Assembly: GCF_037038585.1 (NCBI RefSeq)
Contig: NC_092520.1
Location: 149,791,104-149,855,103 of the forward strand
From: Patagioenas fasciata
Taxonomy: Eukaryota; Chordata; Aves; Columbiformes; Columbidae
Direction of reading: 5' to 3'
Length of the DNA stretch: 64,000 nucleotides
How positions within the stretch are numbered: position 1 is the stretch's first letter; each line of letters starts with the position of its first letter. The translations under genes and the position numbers were made by a program. Positions 1 through 12,960 of this stretch are shown piece after piece. Under the pieces are notes generated by a model that saw only the letters and a list, made by a program, of their open reading frames with translations, made no database searches and had not been told where the DNA came from.

Positions 1-2880
1 TGTACAGCAGATGTGTGCTCACCGTCTGCCAGGTCTCCATCACGTTAAGCATACAGAAAGGAGAGATCCCCAGGAACTGGAGCAGGTGAGGTACTGGCAG
101 GGTCTGGCCTGGCTTCCATTCCAGCTCCAGACACAGGTGCCTCCCTCCTGCGAGCACCGCTCTGTGGTTTCATTCCACTGAAGTAAAGGAGAAAAAACTT
201 TGAACTTTGTCCCTGGCTTCCATTTCCTTTTCCATGCCAGAGGTTGAATGAAGAGTGTACTTATGTGAAGGACATCAAGGTATTTTTAACATGGGTAAAC
301 AAAGGCAAAAATGTACGATATATGCCTTCTGCAGCTGTGACCCATATCCCATGGTGTTAGATCTAGGTGTATTTCTCTGTTGCTAAGTAATATGGTACAA
401 AGACAGATTAAGGCTTAAGTTACTGGAAAGTTTTTCTCAGGAGGATGGGACTTCCTACGTTGCTTGGCTGAGGGCAGAGGCCCCCGGAGGGACAACAGCT
501 TGGGTGAATGATACTGGGCTACTCCTTGAACTGGGCAGGGCTTGGGGGGTCTCCCAGAGCAGGCATGTTCAAGTAAAAGAAAAAAGAAAAAAAAAAGAAA
601 GTGGTGGTGGTGATATGAACGGATTTGAGCCACCTCTTGTGCTGGCAGCAGATGCTCAGGACAGCCCTTGTCCAGGCCTGACCACCTTGGCAGTTCCAGC
701 AGAGCTGCTCTGCTCCAAGGATGAGTCAGGTGGCATTGGTGCTTTTTCTCATCATTGTAGTAGATATGTCTGTACAGTTACAGGCATGTAGGTTAGGGGT
801 TTTCTTCCATGCTTTTGGATTTTACCAGTGATGTCTGTTGTGGTCACTTGAGATTTGTGATCTCACTATATGGCTTAAATGAAACGTACAAATCCCTGTG
901 TGCATATCTTTGCCTTCTTCTCTAAATAATCCCAATTTTAAAAATTATTATTTGAAATATGTGTGATAGTACTGTCTGGATCTGTAGCTTTGTAAAGAAA
1001 TGGCTGTAACTTTACTCTCTGCAGGTGTGTGTATCTCACGTTCTAAAGGCATTTTCACATGCAGCATTTTCCACGTATAGAGGGTCTGTGTGTGCTCCAA
1101 GTACTACCAAATCAACTCAGAGTTCAGAAGCTGGCAATTGAACCTCCCAAGAAAACAAATGACTAACCTATTTTTGCATCGTGTGCTAAGATAGTCTCAC
1201 AATAGTGCCTTTTAAGTGTCCTGTGCTCTGAAGGCACCTTTGCTCTTCGTGTTTGTTGAGCACATCTAACCAAACCTGTTTGCTCTGGAGTAAGAATGAT
1301 TATTTCCCAGCAGAAGAATTGCAGCACCTGCACTTTGTGTTGTTTCAGGTGGCCGAGGAATTTGATGCTGAGTTCCTTTGCATGTCAGACAGCTGGACTA
1401 GTGCTAGGGCAATTTTACATGCACTTCGTTGACCCAAGGTCGCCTTCATGGAGCTGGTCTGTAATGAATACCTGGTTGCAGCTCTTCTTTCCTCCCTCCA
1501 AGCTCGAGGGAACTGTGGTGTGAGGTGGAGATGAGGGTTTCAGCAGCTATGCAGCATGCTGCTGCTCTTAAACAACCTGCTGACAAAGCTCAATGTAGTG
1601 TTTTATAGACTGGCAGCAGGTCTTCTATGCCAGCTTGATTATTCTACATAAAAACCTTGCAGGCTGCAGTGGTTTCCTTTGTAAAGAACCAGGGTGTGGG
1701 ATACTTAATTACACTCTACTGTAATGATTTAACATGAGGGTTAGTGTTAAGACCCAGGTTGGGATTCTTGAGATCACAGGCTTGGATGCGGTGTTAAAAC
1801 ACTGAGTGACACAGGCTGCGTTCTGCACTTGATGTCAACCAGAGGAGCAAGTGCTTTCAGGCACTGTTAAATGAGCTTCCTCTCCAGTGTTGGTCCCTTG
1901 TTGACACAGCGTCTCTCTTGTTGTCTTCCCTCATGCGTGGTGATAGCCCAGTATCCTCTCTTTGTAGAATACTCATGCAGTGAAAGTGCCAGAGGCAAAA
2001 GACTTCAGTAAATAGTATTTGTCTAATATAACAGATGCCGCCATCTCCCACGTAAAAGTGCCCTAAGGAATCATTGTCCATATGTAGGCACATCACAGAT
2101 GTGTGCTACCATTTCTGTCCTGCTCCCTGCCCGGGAAGCCAGCTGCACCTGGATGACCCCAGTGTGTACATCAATGCCTGCAGCACATACTCCTATATGC
2201 TGTGGCACTAGTTTTCCTCACCCCTTGGCTTCCTCACCCGCACATGGAGGCACACCCAGATCCCCGCATCACTCTGCCGCTCCCCGCAAAACATCTCTTC
2301 TCCCGACGAAAGGCTCCATCCCTTCATCTCTGAGGCTCTCCACCCACCTCATCTCACAGCTTCACGCTCGTCTCTGGGCGTGTAGATGTGCTCCCCATGT
2401 ATTCACTCGTCTTCATACATACCTGTCCACCCCAGCATGCGAGTACCTGCATGTTCCTCACCTCGCCTACTTAGTGTTCTTTCATAGTGTTACCCTGCAT
2501 GTTTTCATGAATTTGAAAGCATTGCTCTCTCCTGCCAAGCTCCTGGGACTCCACGACTTGCTATATATTACCATGTTTTTTCCTTCTGCTGTCCTTTAAG
2601 GTGGAGAGTAATGTTCACTAATGTGGTAGGTCAGATCCTGGGATAAATAAGACATGAGATGGCCATGGCCCTTTCAAGTTTCCTTTCTAGGGTTGCAACC
2701 GTGCATTTCCATTTCAAATTCTGACAGTATCCCATGCTGACTCCTCACCGACTTGGTCCATGTGCTGTTGAGGGGAATCGCAGCCCCCTCCAGCACTGCT
2801 CTGCCGGCGCATCTGAACACAGACCAGCGGTCCCCTCTGCTGTCGCACACCTCCTTCTCTTCACAGGTGCCTCTCTCTAG

Positions 2881-3003
2881 TCACAGAATAATGGAATTGT
2901 TTTGGTTGGCTAAGACCTTTAAGATCAACGAGTCCAAGCATTAACCTAGTGCTGCCAAGCCCACCTCTAAACCACGTTCCTAAGAACCTCATCTACACGT
3001 GGC
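2881..3003 (-). mobile_element. CR1 LINE 3' end, truncated
   Basis: Starts with tcacagaataatggaattg and continues through ttggttggctaagacctttaa, a diverged form of the reversed 3' end of CR1. Only about 120 bp remain. Confidence 0.8.
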
Positions 3004-3157
3004 TACCAAGGCATGTGCTTGTTTGCACCATGACGTGTTTCGGCCGCAGTGAACTAACTTGGCTAAAGTAGCAGAGCTAGAAGAGAGAGCGAGCTCTGTG
3101 CCCCTAGGAGAGCACAGCACAATGCAAGCAAGGTATTTGCAATATACTGTCATTTGC

Positions 3158-3177
3158 TTTTTTTTTTTTTTTTTTTT
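3158..3177. repeat. Poly-T run (20 T)
   Basis: Uninterrupted run of 20 T. It is responsible for a false hydrophobic (poly-Phe) open frame in this area. Confidence 0.95.
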
Positions 3178-5338
3178 CCTTTGTGGCCCCCTCAGCTACT
3201 CGGTGCCACTCACTCATGGCTTTTACACTCCTTGGCCTGCAGCATTCCTTGGTCTTCCCACCTTGGGTCTTTCTGCCCCACATATGTGCCTCTGCAGACC
3301 AGAAAAGTACCTGGAGACGTGTATATTTAGAGCTCGTACCCATGGGAGTGTACCCATGTTCTTTTTCAGCATCCTTTTCATTCTTCAGTTGTTTTACAAA
3401 GGCTTTCTTAATTTCATTTTGTTTAATCAGAGCTGCAAGATCTTTCTGTTTCTCTCCCCGGATGTTTCTTTAGTGTTCAAATACTGGCAGGTATGCAAGT
3501 ACCTGAAGGTGTTGGGCACCTTCATAAAGAAAACGCAAAGAATCTATTACATCTCATCAGGCAGAGATCCTAGAGCAAAGAGTTGTCACTTGTAACGAAG
3601 ATGAAAAGAATATTTTTTTCTGGGGAAAAAAAAAAAGGCTTAAAATTCTGAGAAATCATTCTTAATTTCTGAGAGTCTTGTTTATGCTCCCGTTAGCCGA
3701 GATAACAGATGTTATTACTAGTTATCCTATCACTGCAGGACCTTCTTAGAGGTTAACACAGCAGCACACAAGCAGCACCAAGGCAGCCTGTACAGATCTT
3801 GAAATTTCAACCCTGTAACAAATTTTCCCTGTTCTTCTACATCGAACTTCATAATTGAATTGTGTCCTTCTGCCTCACTGATGCACGTGAGAGGGCCAGA
3901 TATGCCTTGTCAGCATCTGAAAGCAGCTTGTAAAAGGGGTCTCTGTGACAACCTACATGCTCGGTGGCATTTGCCAGGTTTCCCATCCTAGCACAGCCCA
4001 TCAGTGCCTGGCTTGGTGGCTCTCCTGCAGGAAGGCTATGATGAGAAGCTCTGTGTGGGGAATTGGCACCAATTACTGTGTGGTGCCTCTCTGCTTGCCA
4101 GGGAAGGCTGTGCTGGCTCCCAAGAGCATGGTGTCACAGGGAGCCTTTCTGCCTTCTCCTAGCTCCAGCTCATGGACCTTTTCTGCCTTGCCTCAGAAAT
4201 TTAACTTTAGGAATTGAGGACAAAAAGAAGCAAGGGTGCTTGTGAATCTGTCAAAATGCACGATGTCAAAACCCCTCTGCCTTTGACCAGATGTGCTGCT
4301 GAGAGGTCATGGCCAAGGGAACTGGTTGTGAAAGGGGTGGTGCTGGCTGAGGTTGGGTGGATATAGGGAAATAAGGAGGATAAATCCAGACCCCAGACAC
4401 CCCCCTGGCTCTGAGTGGGTTGCTGCTGGTCTCTGGGGACTTACCTAGGTCTCCTGATGATGCAGAGAGAACTGCAGTGAATAGTAAACTTTGTTTCCAC
4501 AAGGCCACTGTCACCTGCTCTTATCCAGTCCCCAGTTTGGTTTGCCACTGTTGCCACTCGTCTTGGATGGAGCTGGCTCCCAGGCCAGCTGCGCATGGAC
4601 TTGAGCTGCTCCTGTCACACACAACAATCACATAGGCAGTGCCACAATTTAGGACATTTAGTCCTGGCCATATGTATGTGGTTGCTTTTATCCATCTCTT
4701 CAGTCTGAGGGCAAGTGCTGGCTCTATCAGGTCATCTGGGCTTCTTTGTTGTGGGAGCAGCTCCTAGAAACCTCTTTGAGCAGCTATGGGCAGCAGGATC
4801 TCAGAGGTACATTGCCATATAGCTCACCTGAGCAACTAATTGCATGTGCCACAATGCAGCTGGGCAAAGGTCTGCAGGGACTCGGTAACAATGAGTGCTT
4901 TGCTTGGTGATCTGGCAATGGTGGAGGAAGAAACTGGGTAATCAAGAAGGACTGATGTGAGAAAGGGGTACAACCGGACAGGGTGCCAGCACAAACCATA
5001 ATATTTATGAATTTCCAGGCACCTATGCTTATTCTTCAGCAAAAAGACGTGAGCCAAACGCTTTTCTCCTGGAGATCAATGGCAAAAATCTATTGACCTC
5101 ATGTGGAGCAAGATGCAGCTTACTGCAGCTGATTCTTCAGAGCCTTGTGTGAAGGGAGGGTGGCTGATAAAGCAGAATGGAGCTCTTTCCTTCCCCTGGG
5201 GTACACTTGGCTGCTGCTAGCACAGACCATGAGACCTGCTAAATTGTGCCTGTACACTATGCAGGACTAGTAAGAGCATTTCAGTGCTGGTTAATTTGAA
5301 TGAGACCTGTATTCAGATGTTTCAATCTGGAGTTGCAT

Positions 5339-5570
5339 AGGATCATAGAATGTCCTGAGCTGGAAAGGACCCAAAAAGATCATCAAGTTCAATTCCTGTC
5401 CCTGCATATGGCAACCCCACAGTTCACACCATGTGTCTGAGTCTCTTCCTGAACACTGTCAGGCTTGGGGCCATGACTGCCTCCCTGGTTGAAGAACCTT
5501 TTCCTAATGTGCAACCTGAACCTCCCCCGGCACATCTTCCTGACATTCCCTCGGGTTCTGGGTTTCATGG
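5339..5570 (-). mobile_element. CR1 LINE 3' end, truncated
   Basis: Begins with the reversed CR1 terminal repeat (atcatagaatgtcc) and continues with the CR1 3' UTR signature (ttcacaccatgtgtctgag). About 230 bp; 5' truncated. Confidence 0.85.
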
Positions 5571-8500
5571 TTTGGGGGAAATAGCTATAGGTGATACAAG
5601 TCTTAAGTGAAATTGCTCACAGCATTGAGAGGGAAGTCACTGAGGAGAAGGCTGCCATGCTGGAACTGTGTCTCCTGGAAGAGCTGCAAAAGGAGCAAGA
5701 CACAGGAGGACCAGAGATCTGGAAATAACTAGAGCGTGAGGATTAGGATTACAGATAAACATCCAAGGAAACAACAGCAGAGCAGTCAAGATTAGTAGGT
5801 AATGGAAAAGGCTAGGACTGGGGATAGAGGCAGGAGGTCAGCGCTGTCCCTGAGGTGGATGAACTAACCCCTGGCACCCCTTTTGGGACGGGGACCTGGT
5901 GAGGAACCGTCTGCAAGCATGTTTGTGCAAGTGTATTTCCTGTATGAGCAGCCAAATGCCATCAGTTGCTTCCAAGAACCTAATGTAGTTTCCAGATCTT
6001 CAGCAGGCCCAGAGCTCAGCCAGGCTATTTGTGGTGCACAAGGATGTTGGTAATGGTCAAGCAGCACACTCTTTTTGGGTGTCTGTATGAAGACAGCACT
6101 GGAGTGGCAGGGAGATGTCTACATTGCAGCACCATTTGGCAGTACATGAGCTGCTCATGGGTGCTGTGAGGCAAGCACAGCTCTGATTTAAAGCAGCTGC
6201 ACCTCTGCTGAGGTCCTCACGTACATGCTAGCAATGAATTGAACCTATGAGGAGTGACATCCCTTGGCTGCACCTAACTTCAGTTACTCCACAGCAGGAT
6301 ACCCTTTATCCCCCTGTCCTTTGCACTGTTGTCAAGCCAGGCTGAAATGCCTGGATTTCCCCTAGGAGTTCCTATGGGAGGGGAGCGTATGATGCTGCGG
6401 CAAGGTCCTGACTGCAAGGAGTGCCCCACTTGACATGGACAAACTTGCTGGTTTTGGGATTTCAAACCTGGGTTTGAAAGCTGGGCCCTGGAAGTCTGGT
6501 TTTGCCTGGAGCTGCTCTCATGGCCACTTACTGATCAGCCCTCACAGGAGCATAAAGAAGGTCAGAACTTTACTTGAGGGGCCAAACGCTGTTCTCAAAA
6601 CTCTGCTCCTCAGAGGAGTTACTCCAGATTTACCACAGTGTTTCTGAGATCAAAACCAGGCCGTAAGGAGCTAATTAAATTCAGGCTAGTATGAGATCTG
6701 ATATGGTCAAACCAATACATCCTTCATCTACATAGCTGGATCCCTCTGAGTTACCAGAGTTGTCTGGAAAGCGCACAGTGAAACCAAACACTATGTACCT
6801 GAAACTGAAGAATCCAAGTGAGCTACTTTCAAAAGCCGTCATGCAGGGGGCTGCTCAGGAGGGTGAGCAACCCAGGAGTTACTCGCTGGGCTGCATAGTA
6901 AAAATTGGCTAAGCAACAAAGCTGTCTGCCTTGCTTGCTGCAGCTAATCAAAACGTGAGCAAGGACCAAGGGCTGGATCTGAGCCCACAGAAGCCAGTAG
7001 AAGGGCTCCCGTTGGGTTGAAGCCAACGTGGTCCAGAGCAGCTCTGTTTTAAAAATGGAAGAGAACATAAACAGGCACAACTGAGCTCCAACGTTCCTTT
7101 GAACCCGGACACTTTCGTCTGGAGCAGAAGCTCAGTGTACTTCAGTGCTCAGGGATGACGTGAGATCTGAGAAGAACCAAGGGAAGGAGCCGCAAAGGTG
7201 GCTGAGGCAGAGGAGATTTACTTGTGGCAGGATTTACTTGTGTAAGGTATGAATCTATACATATATTTCTGGGGGGGGATTTTTGCCATGAAAAAAGAAG
7301 GGTTAAAGCTGATCCTACAGCAGAATTCAAAGTGGCTCTAGAAATGATTAAGTCTCTTGGTTTCCTTCTGCCTCATAGTATAAGGGAGTGACACCATTAA
7401 ATTAAAAAGCATTATTTGTAAAATAGGTATCATGTATGTGCAGGGTAATTTCAGCCTAGTTAATTCAGTGCTGCAGAAACCAATGATGCAAGTAGTGTGG
7501 CTGGATATTTTTTTTCAAGGGCTGGATAATTTTATGACTAATAATAACACTTGCAACTATGTGTGGTATGGTAAGAGACGAGTAATCACTATTTGTGCTG
7601 CAGGGCATAAGCTGCCTGTTTGCATAGGTCACAAGGACATTTTTTTTCTTCTCCTTTGTGAAGTGATATGGCTAAAAGTACTTTTGAAGGTTGTTTTCTT
7701 CTGCCTTTTAAACATCAGAAGTTGGCCACTGGTCAAAGGTAGACTATCTGATGGGATGAACCAATGGTCTAATCTGCTCATTGCTGAATTCCTATGTAAG
7801 GCTTTTATTTCCTGCACAGGGTGGTACAGTGCATATGCTGTACCTTTTTTTGGTTTTTTGTAAGACTGAGTTGAAGCACCAGCTCTGGTCCCTAATTGAA
7901 ACCAGCAGCATTCAATAAGTTTGGACCATATCTGTGTGCTGAGTAGCCCTAGGCGGGCCTCTGTGGTTTCTGCTCCATGCACAGGAACTGTATTTCTGGC
8001 AGAAGCTCTTAGAGTTGAGTGAAGAAATTGCAATAAATAACTTACCATATTCATTTCACTGTATGTGTTTGCTCATGGAACTTCCAGGAGCAGATCAAAA
8101 TCTCCTCACATGTATTTGATGTTGTTTAGCAACAGTTAATTACATGAGCATTGCTTTTTTTTTTCCTCTCCTGATTTGACTAAGACTTAGCTCTTTGATA
8201 ATCCAGGCGTGTTGCGAGTGCTTGTAAGAAGTGAATGAAAAATTGGCCCTCTCTGAGTAAACAAAAACATGGGTTTAAAATATGTTGGGGTTGATTCTTC
8301 CAGGGTGGTTCAAATGCCCAGAAAACTGGGAGAAAGCTACCTTAATTACCAGGAAAATGAGTGGTAAAAATAATCTTTTTAATGTTGCTGGTTGTGGCAA
8401 CTTGTTTTATTTTTTCCTGCTCCTTCCATTCCTATAGCTGTGCAGCTCTGTGGAAATTGTATTCAGCTGTGCACACAAATGAGCAGCTGGGCAGTTTTGA

Positions 8501-10036
8501 CCATTGGGCAAGATCCCTGGTGGGTGGTGTTTTTTTTTTTAAAGAGCAAAAAATAACCTGGTTTGTTTTTTCAGCTTGTGGTTTGCAACACCATCAGTTA
8601 GAATACATCCTTTTGATTTAAAAAGTGAACAAACTGGAGCAAGCTACTAAAAGAGAGAAAGTACAGGATACTGTCCTATATTGCTTCTTTGACTGTAATT
8701 GCATTTTGATGTCTCATGGGGCCTGATTAAAGCCTGCACATTGAGTTGCTGAGCAAGTGTGTTCCACGGTGGTTCCTGCCTTGCTCGTGGTGTTGAAACA
8801 GTTGGATTACGCTAAGGGTTTAGCCCTCTGTCTCAGGTTCACAAGTACCTGTGTCTCCCCAAATCCTTCTCCCACCAATCCATTTGAGTTCAGTGCTATG
8901 TCTTGTCACACCTGGAAGGGGGAAGGACTTCCTTTGCTGTAAGAAGTGTGACCCTATTCCATAAGGACGTTGGCACTGAGGGCTCACCTGGTCCCTGTAG
9001 CAGGTCTGGACTCAGTGGAGCCCTTCAGTGTCTGTCACACCCAGCCCTTGCTGGGGCATGAGGAGTCTGCTGGAATGGTTCAATTGGTGCTTTTTTCACG
9101 TCAGGGATGGGGAAGTCCTGTGAAGGAAGGATAGATTGCAAATTCTTCTTGTATGACAGCTAATTATTCTTTTCTCTATCTAGTCAGTACCTGTTTTCTT
9201 AGCCTTACCATGGGATGAGGGATGAGTCACAAAATCTGATGGATTTTCAGGCAAAGAGCCTTGGGCACCCAGCAGGGAAGAACCAGGGAGTGGTGGCTGA
9301 TTTCTCCTGGGCTGTCAGGGAGCCATGGGCTGTCCACGGCCTACAGACCGAATGTGGTGCCTTGAGCTCTGATAGCATGAGAGGCTGCTGGGGAAGCCCT
9401 CTTGGTGGATGTGTCCTCCCCGGGTGTGCAGGGCAGGGACTGGGGAGATGTGGGCGCTCCATCGGGTGAGAGCCCTTGTCGTCCCCTAATCCAAGGTCCC
9501 ATCAGGTCTTCTCCACTGGTGGTGCCAGCAGGAGGCTTGGGCAGCTGGGGAGATCTTGCTTGCCAACCTGCTCAGGTGGTGACCTGGCCTGGAGTAAGGC
9601 TCAGGGCCTGACATAGCAGCCCCACCGCCTGCCCTGGGAGGTTGCTTGCCCATTGCCTTGGCAGCAGGCAGATCACTTACAACCGGAGAAGAGGAGATGA
9701 AAGGGAAAGGAGGAACTAGCTATCATTTATTAGAGCTATCAGGTTGCATTTCTTTCCAGCACTGTAGGACCGGGGCAGGACTTCGAGGCAGCTGATGAAA
9801 GAGAAGGCAGAGTTCACTAGGGAACGCAAGAGGACTGGAAGGAGAGGTCTTGGGAGGGTCACTGGAGCTGGCAAGGTCTGGGTGGTCCCCAAAAACTGTC
9901 AGAGGCTGAAAGAGTCTAAGAGCGCAAGGGCATGACAGGGGAAAACAAATTAAATAAAAAGCATGGGGAGACCATCTGAGAAGGGGTGGGAGAAACTGGA
10001 CAGTCATCTTGTTATTGCAGAGTTGGTAGAAAAATA

Positions 10037-10057
10037 TTTGTTTTGTTTTGTTTTGTT
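10037..10057. repeat. (TTTTG)n simple repeat
   Basis: About four units of ttttg in the presumed B4GALNT3 intron 1. Confidence 0.85.
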
Positions 10058-11197
10058 GTATGATGTTTCCTGTTTTCTAATAATTTTAAGATAGTGTTAT
10101 GCCTGTGGTGTCTTTCTTATCATTTGAGCGTATCTGTACAGAGACCCTACCACATTGGTAGCATAAGTGGACTTAGGTTTTATGAAGAAGACCTGCAGGA
10201 GTTTCTAGGGGTAGATATGGGACTCTAAATTTAGAAACATCCTAAAAATTTCTGTAGAGTTTAATGAAAAATATGTATTTTTTTTTTAGTTTTCTGTAAC
10301 GGTCTGTACCAGGGATAAAGTTGCTAATGAAACTCTTCTTTCATATGAGATGGCCCAACATATAACAGTTAGAGATGTTTAAAAAGGACAACCCTCTGTA
10401 AGGCTCACTTAAAGCAGCTGGATGCTTTAGCAACCAGATTTCACCAAGGGTCTGGGACATGCTGTGTGCCTCAGCTGGTTTTGTGACAATCATGCTTTTG
10501 ATCATATGCAAAGATGCATAAAAAATGTTACTCTGACATTTCCCAATTATGCAAAGTTATAAGCATTTGAAGTTAAATCCACTGAGGCTCACTTTGCCAA
10601 CTTCAGAGCTGGAGAGATGCAGAGATTCCTATATGAGTTTTTTTTTTTTGTTCACTAGAAAGCATTTTTTCTTATTTCTAATGAGGTTCAGAGTGTCCAG
10701 GGGCCTGATTTTTCCGATAGGACTAGCAGCACTTCTATAACAAGTCTGTGTGAGCCTGAGTGCACAGACCCTGTGAATCAGACTCTCTATCCTTGTCATT
10801 TTTGGTGTTTTAGAAAGCGAGATAATCAAGCCCCTCGATACTTCAGGGAAGCAAACAGATTTGTGTTATTCTCACCATCAAATGGTGACTGAAAAACAGT
10901 CAAGGAGAGCACGCTGGCATCCAGGACGTGCCCAAATCTCACAAGCTGTGTGAACGCAGTCACATTCATGTGCTAACTCGTCCCCATTGACACTGTTGCA
11001 GTAATGGCTTGTACTTATTCCATATTTACTTTACACGATGTTTATCCTGTCACTTCATGGGTGCTGCCATTAGGATTACTGAACTTTCAAACATCAACAC
11101 AGCTGCTTTTCAGATAGGGTGAAAGCCTCGTCCTCGCAGTGTTGAGACGTCAGAACCAGTGCTGAAAAAACACCTAGTATTTTGGTCAGTAGTGGGG

Positions 11198-11210
11198 AAA
11201 AAAAAAAAAA
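11198..11210. repeat. Poly-A run (13 A)
   Basis: Homopolymer run in the presumed B4GALNT3 intron 1. Confidence 0.9.
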
Positions 11211-12234
11211 GCCATGATAAGACTGAGTCAAGCAGCCCAGATCCTTAAAAGCAGGTAGAAATCAAGTGTGTGATGTGTGTTGTGCGAATGTCGTTCTTGG
11301 TGTCAGCTAAAATAAAATGATTCTGTCTCTGTTTCGTGCACTACCCCAAGCCTTCCTCCTGATTTAACTGTCACCGAGATCCAGGGCAGAACAGCAAATA
11401 AATGAACCTGGCAGAAGTGAGCAGTTTTGTTTGTTTACCTGTTGACATCTTACGTAACAGCAGGACTTTTTCTGATGGATAAGCTCCAAGACAGTGGGCT
11501 GCTGACAATCCCATTGCCTCGTTTTGGCATCAATTCTTCAAGTAGAAGAGCGTGTCAAGCAGTAGCAGTTATGTGTATTCCAAAATAGAATAGACAAACC
11601 CTTAACATCCAGTAGCAAACAGGATTTACGTTCTGCTCCAACTTTTCTAAATCCTGTGAAATGCTGATTTGACAGCCTGAATATTATTCTGTGGTTGCTT
11701 TATTTGAATGAAAAAAATTGGTATCTCATTAATATAGTAGGGACATGAATAATAAACTTAGCTTACAAGACTTCTCATTATTCCTTCTAGCATTCAATCC
11801 CTTCTCTTTTGTCCCTCATTTTTCAGGATCACAATTTTTGATCACAGTCTTGAAACTCTCTGTGGAGAAGGTGGGTTTCTAATGGGGAGATGGAGAGCGC
11901 AGAAAGATGGAGGAAGGCTCACAGTGATTTTGTGAACTCTGAAGTAGTTAACTGTATTGCTATTTTAGGTTGGGCTCTAAAAGGCACATGTGTGGCTTGG
12001 CTCAAATCCCAGCACTTTCCCTTGGGACTTCTGCTTTCAAGGCACTTACAGGCAGATTTTCAAAAGCAGTGAAGTTGTAAACTTTTGGGGTTCAGAGTTA
12101 TCAATGTATTTAGATGACTGGCTGGTTTAAAACTGCTTTCAAAAATGATTTTTGCCTCATGTGCTGAACAGACTGGCATTAACTTGAAACAAGGCAAATA
12201 GCAGCCCTGGACTTCAGGAGAGCAGACTTTGCTT

Positions 12235-12960
12235 TGCTCAGGGACCTGCTTCAAAAAATCCCATGGGAGACAGTTTCAGGGAGCAGAAGAATAACCCCAT
12301 ACCCTGGTACAGGCAGCTTTGCAGGAAAGGACTTTGAGATCCTGATGGACAAGTTGAACATGAGCCAGCAATGTGCCCTTGCAGCAAAGGCCTCTTGGGC
12401 TGTATTAGGTCACGTTGAGAGAGATGGTCCTTCCACTCTGCTCAGCCCATGTGAGACATCTGTAGCGCCCTATCCGGTTCTGGGCTCCTCACATGAGAGA
12501 CACAGATAGGCTGGATTGAGTCCTGCCAAGGGCCATGGAGATGATTACAGGACTGGAGCATCTGACGTACAGGGAGAGGCTGAGAGAGCTGGGGCTGTGC
12601 AGCCTGGAGAGAAGGCTCAGGGACATCTTAGCCGTATGTATGAATACCTGAGGGAGGGAGTAGGGCATAAGGAGACAGACTCTTCTCAGTGACATCTAGG
12701 GAAAGGACAGGAGGCAATGGGCACAAACCAAGCCATAGGAAATTCTGTTTAAAACTTTTTTACTGTTAAAAGTGGTCAGACATTGGAATAGGCTGCCAAA
12801 AGAAGTCGTGGAGTCTCTGTCCTTGGAAGTATTCAGCACCTGACTGGACGTGGCCCTGTGCAACCTGCTGTAGCTGATGGTGACCCTACTCTGAGCAGGG
12901 GTTAGGACTAGGTGATTTTCAGAGTTGCTTTCCAACCTCAGCAATTCTGTGGCTTTGTAT
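12235..12960 (+). mobile_element. CR1 LINE fragment, old copy
   Basis: Sense-strand CR1 containing remains of the reverse-transcriptase C-terminus (the segment with gacaagttgaacatgagcca) and then the 3' UTR up to ctttccaacctcagcaattc. Many changes and frame breaks suggest an old insertion. The left edge is approximate. Confidence 0.8.

Noticed and set aside
2099-2599. 166-codon open frame rich in Ser, Pro, His and Cys
   Set aside because: Produced by a C-rich stretch. There is no motif, splice context or known protein resemblance.
3059-3595. 178-codon frame with a long Phe run
   Set aside because: The hydrophobic segment is translation of a 20-base poly-T run.
8361-8621. Hydrophobic open frame considered as the missing B4GALNT3 membrane-anchor exon
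   Set aside because: No basic N-terminus, no matching phase 1 donor and no resemblance to the known anchor. The area is AT-rich and intron-like.
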